DNA of 64,000 nucleotides, taken from assembly GCF_000258175.1 (NCBI RefSeq), contig NZ_JH636049.1, positions 582,982 through 646,981 of the forward strand. Reading direction: 5' to 3'. The notes beneath the pieces were generated by a model that did no database searches, was not told where the DNA came from, and saw only the letters and a program-made list of their open reading frames with translations. The translations under genes were made by a program, and so were the position numbers. Source of the DNA: Saccharomonospora xinjiangensis XJ-54. GTDB lineage: Bacteria > Actinomycetota > Actinomycetes > Mycobacteriales > Pseudonocardiaceae. Positions 57,655 to 64,000 of this stretch are shown here, in pieces. How positions within the stretch are numbered: position 1 is the stretch's first letter; the number at the start of each line of letters is the position of its first letter.

Positions 57655-58985
57655 CGCGCCATCACCCCCAACGGGTTGAGCCGGTCCTCACCGATCCTGG
57701 CGCGCTTGACCGGGTCGGTGACCCCGAGCCCACGCTCTGGCGCGACGCAGAGCACGCCGACCTTGCCGATGTGGCGGTTGGCCTGCACGAGGCGGCCCGC
57801 CTCGCCGATCTCGCCGAGCGGGTACACAGTGGACAGCACGGGCATGATCCGCCCGAGGTCGATGAGCCGGTTGCTCTCCCACTGCTCCTGAAGGTTCGCC
57901 GCGTGGCTGCCGATCAGCCGCTTCAGCTTCATCCACAGGTACCGGTTGTCGTACTCGTGACGGTAGCCGGTGCTCGACCCGCAGGTCACCACCACACCAC
58001 CCCTGCGGACGACGAACATCGAGATACCGAAGGTGGCGCGCCCGACGTACTCGAACACGATGTGCGGGTCCTCGCCGGTCTCCCTCCGGATGATCGCGCC
58101 GAGCCGCTTGCCAGCCGCGACGACGCTCGCCGGGTCGGTGAGGTCGTCACCGATCCCGATCTCGGAGCGGTTGATCACCACGTCGCAGCCGAGTCTGCGC
58201 AGGCTTTCGGCCTTCTCCTCGGACCCGACGACCCCGACCGGGATGCCGCCGCCCTGCTTGACGAGCTGGGTGGCGTAGACGCCGAGCCCTCCCGCGGCAC
58301 CCCAGATCAGCACCACGTCGCCCTGCTTCATCCGCGCGCCACGGTCGCTGACCAGCATCCGGTACGCGGTGCCCGCGCAGGCGGGCGTGCTGGCCGCCTC
58401 CTCCCACGTCAGGTGTGCGGGCTTAGGGATGAGCTGGCTCGCCCGCACCACCGCGTAGTGCGCGAGGCCGCCGAAGTTCGTCTCGTAACCCCACGCCTTC
58501 TGTCCCTCGCCGAGCATGCCGTCGGCGTGGGTGACGGCCTCCTGATCGTCCACCTGGATCGGGCTGGCCAGCACGTGATCGCCCGGCTGCCAGCGCCGCA
58601 CGCCGACCCCGGTGCGCACGATGACGCCCGCGGCGTCGGAGCCCAGCACGTGGTACGGCTGGTCGTGCCGTGCCTCCCAGCGCCCGCGCTTTCCGTACGC
58701 TTTCAGGAAGCTGAAGGTCGGCACCGGCTCGAAGGTGCCGGACCACACGGTGTTGTAGTTGACGGAGCTGGCCATCACCGCGATCAGTACCTCGTCGGGC
58801 GCGAGTTCGGGCATCGGCACCTCGCCCACCCGCAGCGACTTGCGGACGTCCTTGTCCTCGACACCCTTGAACATGTCGATGTCCTCGACCCGGGTGTGGG
58901 CGGCCAGGTAGGTGTCGGGAACGGGGAGGCGTTCGAGGTCCTCGGGGGAGGCACCGTGCAGGGCGGCTTCGGCAAGAACGTCCAT
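57651..58985 (-). CDS. ccr: Crotonyl-CoA carboxylase/reductase
   Basis: 444 aa from ATG 58985 (GAGAAGG upstream). Reductively carboxylates a 2-enoyl-CoA to an alkylmalonyl-CoA with NADPH and CO2. Long MDR protein with the Ccr-specific N-terminus (THTRVEDIDMF-like) and EGQKAWGYETNFGGLAHYAV; nucleotide motif IWGAAGGLGVYATQL; late GSSTGYRHEYDNRYLWMK and LKRLIGSHAANLQE. Length matches Ccr, longer than simple reductases. Confidence 0.95.
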   Translation of the reverse strand: MDVLAEAALHGASPEDLERLPVPDTYLAAHTRVEDIDMFKGVEDKDVRKSLRVGEVPMPELAPDEVLIAVMASSVNYNTVWSGTFEPVPTFSFLKAYGKRGRWEARHDQPYHVLGSDAAGVIVRTGVGVRRWQPGDHVLASPIQVDDQEAVTHADGMLGEGQKAWGYETNFGGLAHYAVVRASQLIPKPAHLTWEEAASTPACAGTAYRMLVSDRGARMKQGDVVLIWGAAGGLGVYATQLVKQGGGIPVGVVGSEEKAESLRRLGCDVVINRSEIGIGDDLTDPASVVAAGKRLGAIIRRETGEDPHIVFEYVGRATFGISMFVVRRGGVVVTCGSSTGYRHEYDNRYLWMKLKRLIGSHAANLQEQWESNRLIDLGRIMPVLSTVYPLGEIGEAGRLVQANRHIGKVGVLCVAPERGLGVTDPVKRARIGEDRLNPLGVMAR

Positions 58986-59010
58986 GACTACCTTCTCTCT
59001 TTCGCTGGTT

Positions 59011-59961
59011 TCAGGGAATGACGACGAGGCGCCTGCCACGCACCTCGCGCCGCCACGCCGGGGAGATGTCGGCCAGCGGCACCGGTTCGGTGTCCACGCG
59101 CACCAGCCCACTCGCGGCGTGGCCCAGTACGGTCGCGTGCAGGTCGCAGATGAACTCGATGGGCGGGGGCGTTCCCGCGCCCATCGTCACCCCGGTGCGG
59201 CGCAGCGCACCGGCCTGCAACGTGATCTCCTTGCCGGCGCTGTTGCCCAGCTGGAGGTAGCGGGTCTCCGAGGAGATCATGAACCGCCGGGGCAGCGCGT
59301 CGAGGAGGACCTGTGCGGGGCGGCCCCACAGGTAGTCGAGCACGATGTCGAACCCGGCATCTCCCGCCGCCTCACGGAAAGCGTCGCCAAGGTCCTCATC
59401 GGACTGTCCGAGTGCGATGGTGAGGTCGGCACCGTACTCTCCCAGCGTCGCGAGGGCCGCCTCGTCCCTTCCCGCTGCCACGATCCTGCCCGCACCGAGC
59501 AGCTTCGCGACCTGGATCGCGGTCCTTCCCGCCACGCCGGTGGCGCCGAGCACGAGCACGGTCTCCCCAGGCGCCAGCTTGGTGCCCCAGGTCAGCGCGC
59601 TCCACGCGGAGAGACCGGGGTTCATCACGGCGGCCGCTGTCACGTCGTCGATCTCGTCGGGGATCGGGGTGCAGAACCGCTCGGGCGCGACGGCGTACTG
59701 CGCCATCGTGCCGAACGGCGCGCGGCTCACGCCAAAGGAGATCCGGCTTCCGTCCTCTCGCCTGCCGATCCCCTCCGTCCCGCAGATGAACGGCACCTCC
59801 CTGCCACGGCTGAAGTCCCGGTCCGACGCCACCCAGCGCGCCAGCGGGGTGAGCGCCGCCGCCGTGACCTCGACCAGCACCTCACCGTCGCGCGGTTCCG
59901 GCTCGGGGAAGGTGTCGAACCGGGGGATGCCACCGAACTCGTGCAGCACAGCCGCGTACAT
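59011..59961 (-). CDS. Zinc-free alcohol-dehydrogenase-like MDR reductase
   Basis: 316 aa from ATG 59961, overlapping the monooxygenase stop by 1 base. Motifs: VLVLGATGVAGRTAIQVAKL and AAGRDEAALATLGEYGAD. A 25-bp gap separates it from ccr. Reaction unknown; likely reduces an enoyl or keto group of the polyketide or its extender precursor. Confidence 0.88.
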   Translation of the reverse strand: MYAAVLHEFGGIPRFDTFPEPEPRDGEVLVEVTAAALTPLARWVASDRDFSRGREVPFICGTEGIGRREDGSRISFGVSRAPFGTMAQYAVAPERFCTPIPDEIDDVTAAAVMNPGLSAWSALTWGTKLAPGETVLVLGATGVAGRTAIQVAKLLGAGRIVAAGRDEAALATLGEYGADLTIALGQSDEDLGDAFREAAGDAGFDIVLDYLWGRPAQVLLDALPRRFMISSETRYLQLGNSAGKEITLQAGALRRTGVTMGAGTPPPIEFICDLHATVLGHAASGLVRVDTEPVPLADISPAWRREVRGRRLVVIP

Positions 59962-61184
59962 CAACGCCGCCCTCCCGCGACCGTGACCAGATCGGCGGGC
60001 TCGGCCAGGTCGTTGTTGAGGTAGTTGCTGGAGTTGCGGACCTGCGCCTCGTTGAACTTGGTCACCGGGAGCAGCTTGCCGACGCGCCTCAGCAGCCACG
60101 GCGGCATCGGAACGGTTTTACGCCCGAGCATCCTGGCGGCCTTCTGCATGCCCCGCACGCGCCGGATGCGGGCCTGCTCGTAGGCGCGGATTCGGGCGAC
60201 GACGTCATCGGAGCCCGCGACCGCCCTACTGAGCACCCAGGCGTCCTCCAGTGCCTGGCTCAGGCCCATGCCGACGCGGGGCGGCACCACGTGTGCGGCG
60301 TCGCCGACGAGGGTCACCGCTCCCTTGCCCCACTGGGTGAGTTCGCGGTGGATGATGTGCGGGAAGACGCTGACGTCCTCGTCCCGCATCGCGGCCAGCA
60401 GTTCCGGGAGTCCCGGTGCCGTCCACGACCCGAACCGCGCCCGCAGGTTGGCCACGGCCGAGCCTTCGCCGGCGAGCGAGCCGGTGTCGCCCGGCGCGCC
60501 GGGAGGGAGGACGTCGCCGTCGGAGAAGGGCAGTTCGAACGCCCAGTACACCTCGCCGTCGCCGACGGGATGCATGACGCAGATGCCCTCGTCGCCGAAG
60601 ACGCTGTGCACGGCGTGTCCCTCGGCGAAAGCCCCTGGCAGCCGGGTGATCCCATGCCAGGTGGCGTCCCCGAGGTACACGGCTGGGTCCTCGCCGAACA
60701 ACGCCGTCCGCACCACCGAGCGTTGCCCGTCGGCGCCGATCACGAGGTCTGCCTTGGTCTCGGTGCCGTCGGCGAAGGACACCGCCACCGGACCGTCTTC
60801 GGTGTACTCGATCCCGGTACACCGCATGTTCACTCGCAATGCGCCCTCGGGAAGCCGTGCGGCGAGGCGCTGGGCGACCCGGCCGCGCGAACCGACGAGC
60901 ACGGGCGCTCCGTGGCGTTGCGCGATCTTCGACAACTTGACCCGGATCGCCCGCGACCCGTCGCGGAACAACCCATCGACGGAGTCCATCCTCGCGCCGA
61001 GTCCGTCGAGGTCAACGCCGAGTTCCCGCAGCAGGCCGGTGCCGTTGGGCAGGAGCAGCACACCGTTGCCGCTGGCGCGGATCTGGGGAGCCTGCTCGTA
61101 CAGTTCGATCTCGTGTCCCGCTTCGGCCAGCCAGATCGCAGCGGCCATACCGCCGAAACCGGCACCGATGATGACGACCTTCAT
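59961..61184 (-). CDS. FAD-dependent monooxygenase (group A, aromatic/PHBH-type)
   Basis: 407 aa from ATG 61184 (ATGA overlap with PKS). FAD motif VVIIGAGFGGMAAAIWLAEA, the DG motif DLVIGADGQRSVVR, and GD motif VTLVGDAAHVVPPRVGMG are all present. Post-PKS hydroxylation or oxidative rearrangement is a plausible role; the substrate is unknown. Confidence 0.93.
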   Translation of the reverse strand: MKVVIIGAGFGGMAAAIWLAEAGHEIELYEQAPQIRASGNGVLLLPNGTGLLRELGVDLDGLGARMDSVDGLFRDGSRAIRVKLSKIAQRHGAPVLVGSRGRVAQRLAARLPEGALRVNMRCTGIEYTEDGPVAVSFADGTETKADLVIGADGQRSVVRTALFGEDPAVYLGDATWHGITRLPGAFAEGHAVHSVFGDEGICVMHPVGDGEVYWAFELPFSDGDVLPPGAPGDTGSLAGEGSAVANLRARFGSWTAPGLPELLAAMRDEDVSVFPHIIHRELTQWGKGAVTLVGDAAHVVPPRVGMGLSQALEDAWVLSRAVAGSDDVVARIRAYEQARIRRVRGMQKAARMLGRKTVPMPPWLLRRVGKLLPVTKFNEAQVRNSSNYLNNDLAEPADLVTVAGGRR

Positions 61185-64000
61185 GTCCGCGAACCTTCCG
61201 TTCGTGCCGTCCGGTGCGACTCGCGCAGCCACGTTTCGACCGCGCTCGCCGTGGTGTCGGCGTGTTTTTCCAGGATTGAGAAGTGATCGCCGGGAACGTC
61301 CACGGCGTGGTGCGGCAACTCCCAGAAGGAGCGCCAGTCGGTGTGATGGGGGTTCTCCTCGTCCAGCAGGTCAGGGGAGAACGGGTCGAGCGCGCTCAGC
61401 AGCACGGTGGGTGTGTCGATCGGCTTCGGCCGCCACCCGTCGAAGATCCGCGAGTAGCCGCCCATCGCGGCCAGTCGGATGTCGCTGAGCAGGTCGAACC
61501 CGCTTTCGCGGTCGGCCATCGCGCCGCCCATCGCGTTCGCGACGCCCGTTTTCGCCATGTGTTCCGGCGAGGAGCTGTCCATCAGCACGACGGCAACCGG
61601 TGCGATGTCGCCCCGTCGTTCGAGCTGGTAGGCGATCTCCTGGGCGAGCCAGCCGCTCGCCGACCTGCCGACGAGCACGAACTCACGATCGCCCGCGCGC
61701 TGCCGCACGGCGTCGGCATGCATGAGCGCGAGCGCCTCGATGGTGTCCGGAAGCCGCTGCCCCTTCATGAAACCGGGTTCGGGGATGGCCCAGACCTCGC
61801 GCGGGTGCTCGAAACTCGCGGCGAACCGGGCGAACTCGTGAGGACCGGCGACCGGCGCGAACGAAGGGAAACAGATCAGCAGCGGCCCTTCCCCGCCCTG
61901 CGCGAGCCGGACCGTGGGCGGAGCCTCGTCGAGATCGTCCACAGTGAATGCCGGGCGCAGGCGCGAGGCCGCTTCGAGCAGCTTGACCGACTCCTCGATC
62001 TTGCCCAGTTCGCACGCCTGCCAGTACAGGGCGGCCAGCGGCCCGGCCGCGTCGGAGTCGAGTGTGGCCGAAGGAAGCACCGGTGTGGGGTCGCTTGCCG
62101 CGGTGACCTGTTCCGCGAGGTGCGCGGCCAGCACGGCGGGGTTCTCGAAGTCGAAGACCAACGTGGCGGGCAGCGGCAGACCGGTGGCGGTGGTGAGGTG
62201 GTTGCGCAGTTCCATCGCGGACAGCGAGTCGAAACCCTGTTCAAGGAACGCGGTGTGGGGTTCCACCGCAGCGCCGGAGGTATGCCCCAGCGCGGTGGCC
62301 GCGTGTGCTCGCACAAGGTCGAGCAGCGCGGACTCGCGGTCGGGACCGGACATCGCGGCCAAATCGTCGAGCAGCGAGGCACCGGCACTCGCCTCCGTGG
62401 CCCTGGCGGCTCTGCGGGTGCGCACGAGCGCGGACAGCACCGGTGGCAGGCTGCCTGCCCGCGCCTGCTCAGCCAGCACCCCTCGGTCCACGCGCATCAG
62501 CACCGGAACGGGGTCCTCACCACCGCACGCCGCCGTGAAGGCCGACAGCGCGTCGCCGGTCTCCCACGGGACGGCACCGCCACGGGTGATCCTGGCGCGA
62601 TCCTTGTCGGCGAGCCTGCCCGTGATGCCGCCCGGCTCTTTCCACGGTGCCCACGCGAGCGCGGTGGCGGGGAGCCCGAGGTCGCGGCGGCGCCGCGCGA
62701 GCGCGTCGAGTACCGCGTTGGCCGCGGCGTAGTTGCCCTGTCCAGGGCTTCCCACCGTCGCCCCCGCCGAGGAGAACATCACGAACGCGGTGAGGTCGAG
62801 ACCCTCGGTGAGCTCGTGCAGGTTGAGCGCCCCATCCGCCTTGGCGCGCAGGACGGCGTCGAACTTCTCCGGGGTGAGCGAGTCGAGGAGTCCGTCATCC
62901 ACCACGCCTGCGAGGTGCACCACGCCGCGTAGCGGGCGCGACGCGGGGATGCCGCCGAGCGCCCTGGCGAGAGCGGCCCGGTCGGCGACGTCGCAGGCCA
63001 CCCACGTGATCTCGGCCTCGGCAGGACCGGTGTCGTCGGCGGAGGCGTCGAAGGAGTCGGGGTCGCCGGTCGTCGCCGTTCGGGAGAGCAGGAGGAGGTG
63101 CCGGACGCCGTGCTCGGTGACCAGGTGCCGGATCAGCCTGCGGCCGAGTCCCCCGGTGGCCCCGGTGACCAGGACGGTTCCTTCGGGATCGAAGACTGTC
63201 GCCGCGCTCCCAGCGTCCGTGGCCGCCGCGGTGGCGGTGAGCAGACGCGGAACGGACACCTCCTCGCCCCGGACGCGGGACTGCGGTTCGGCACTCGCGC
63301 AGGCGTGCAGCAGCGCCGAGGGCGCCGCCGCGTCGTCGGTGTCGATCAGCACGAACCGGCCGGGGTGCTCCAGTTGCGCCGACCTGACAAGGCCGCCGAC
63401 AGCGGCGCAGGCCGGGTCGGTGCTCGCCTCACGAGTCACCAGCGCGAGACGCGACCCGGCGAATCTGGGCTCGGCGACCCACTCCCGCAGCAGGTTCAGC
63501 ACCCACGCCGTCGCCTCGCGCACGGCGGAACGCACCTCGCCCGCCCACGGGCCGCAGGGCACCACGACCACGTCCGGCACCGGTTCGGGCACCTCGGCGA
63601 GGCCGGAGCACGACGTCACGGCCACACCGGCCGATTCGAGGTGGACACCGATCTTGAGCTCGTCGGCACCGGCGACGGCCAGCCGGTCCGGCTGAGTGGT
63701 GCCGCCCGTGCCCACGGCCCGCCACGCGAGACGCAGCGCGGAGGCCGCTCGCTGCCTCGGCGGTTCGCCGAGTGTGATCGCCTCGGCGGCCAGCACCGGC
63801 GCTCCCGTCTCGTCCCACAGCTCGGCGGTCAGCGAGCGGCCGTCCATCGTGGACAGTCGCGCTCTGACCGTGCGCGCTCCGGTGGCCCACAGCGTGACAC
63901 CGCGCCAGGTCAGCGGCACCAGGTCGTCCAGGTCACCGCCGAGCGCGAGCACGACCGCATCGAGCAGGGCGGGATGGACACCGAAGCCCTCGACGGGGCA
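61181..64000 (-). CDS. Type I modular polyketide synthase, terminal module (partial)
   Basis: The frame runs off the window end, so the N-terminal part is missing; 939 codons are visible. Order: end of a dehydratase (catalytic Asp in HPALLD, 63965-63985), ketoreductase (VLVTGATGGLGRRLIRHLV near 63180; VDD motif suggesting B-type stereochemistry; Tyr in GNYAAANAVLD), acyl carrier (Ser in GFDSLSAMEL near 62226), and thioesterase (GRSASGW, Ser near 61660; His in GDHFSILEKH). Being last, it releases the finished chain. No NRPS parts are visible. Confidence 0.96.
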   Translation of the reverse strand, partial: CPVEGFGVHPALLDAVVLALGGDLDDLVPLTWRGVTLWATGARTVRARLSTMDGRSLTAELWDETGAPVLAAEAITLGEPPRQRAASALRLAWRAVGTGGTTQPDRLAVAGADELKIGVHLESAGVAVTSCSGLAEVPEPVPDVVVVPCGPWAGEVRSAVREATAWVLNLLREWVAEPRFAGSRLALVTREASTDPACAAVGGLVRSAQLEHPGRFVLIDTDDAAAPSALLHACASAEPQSRVRGEEVSVPRLLTATAAATDAGSAATVFDPEGTVLVTGATGGLGRRLIRHLVTEHGVRHLLLLSRTATTGDPDSFDASADDTGPAEAEITWVACDVADRAALARALGGIPASRPLRGVVHLAGVVDDGLLDSLTPEKFDAVLRAKADGALNLHELTEGLDLTAFVMFSSAGATVGSPGQGNYAAANAVLDALARRRRDLGLPATALAWAPWKEPGGITGRLADKDRARITRGGAVPWETGDALSAFTAACGGEDPVPVLMRVDRGVLAEQARAGSLPPVLSALVRTRRAARATEASAGASLLDDLAAMSGPDRESALLDLVRAHAATALGHTSGAAVEPHTAFLEQGFDSLSAMELRNHLTTATGLPLPATLVFDFENPAVLAAHLAEQVTAASDPTPVLPSATLDSDAAGPLAALYWQACELGKIEESVKLLEAASRLRPAFTVDDLDEAPPTVRLAQGGEGPLLICFPSFAPVAGPHEFARFAASFEHPREVWAIPEPGFMKGQRLPDTIEALALMHADAVRQRAGDREFVLVGRSASGWLAQEIAYQLERRGDIAPVAVVLMDSSSPEHMAKTGVANAMGGAMADRESGFDLLSDIRLAAMGGYSRIFDGWRPKPIDTPTVLLSALDPFSPDLLDEENPHHTDWRSFWELPHHAVDVPGDHFSILEKHADTTASAVETWLRESHRTARTEGSRT

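Overview
The window is 64 kb of high-GC actinobacterial DNA. It has GTG starts, chains of genes joined by 1-, 4- or 7-base overlaps, a helix-turn-helix/DUF397 pair, an actinobacterial-style histidine operon and a modular polyketide synthase. These together suggest the Pseudonocardiaceae (Saccharomonospora, Prauserella or Amycolatopsis-like). The family assignment is inference from gene content and not a database match.

Layout. 0-1.2 kb: end of a von Willebrand A gene and a membrane protein. 1.4-9.6 kb: galactoside use, with a DeoR regulator, galK, a secreted glycoside hydrolase family 2 enzyme (opposite strand), galT, a sodium/solute symporter and its small partner. 9.6-10.0 kb: a block of tandem repeats. 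10-16 kb: YeiH-type exporter with LysR, small proteins, the HTH/DUF397 pair and membrane proteins. 16-23.8 kb: a complete hut operon (hutH-hutU-M20 hydrolase-hutF-hutI) facing an IclR regulator. 23.9-36.3 kb: ordinary metabolism and small regulator/target pairs (TetR with MFS and a dehydrogenase; HxlR with an imine-reductase-like enzyme), a Tat-exported PhoD phosphatase and a sirtuin.

36.4-43 kb looks accessory. It has visibly lower GC in places, a minimal type I-E CRISPR array, a four-gene cassette resembling type VII secretion substrates, a phosphotransferase, a lipoprotein, decayed CRISPR repeats, a truncated WXG-like gene, and a gene interrupted by an in-frame TGA exactly where a CxxC motif expects its second cysteine. 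43-45 kb: two universal stress proteins. 45.4-50.9 kb: one operon joining an acetyl-CoA-synthetase-like ligase, E1 alpha, E1 beta and E2 of a 2-oxoacid dehydrogenase, and an acyl carrier protein. 50.9-52.9 kb: a NarL-type two-component system.

53-64 kb is the edge of a polyketide cluster on the minus strand. The last PKS module (DH-KR-ACP-TE, running off the window) is followed by a flavin monooxygenase, an MDR reductase, crotonyl-CoA carboxylase/reductase, ketoacyl synthase III, 3-hydroxyacyl-CoA dehydrogenase and a quinone-oxidoreductase-like enzyme. The central trio is the known recipe for an unusual alkylmalonyl-CoA extender unit. A type II thioesterase relative that has lost its catalytic Ser and His, and a methyltransferase, lie downstream.

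The most distinctive non-coding feature is a repeat element present three times (9841-10029, 15820-16010, 35181-35338). Each copy has an 11-bp perfect hairpin, a conserved 22-nt tail, and flanking 21-bp tandem units, and each copy lies just beyond gene 3' ends. No tRNA, rRNA, intact insertion sequence or cas gene was seen.
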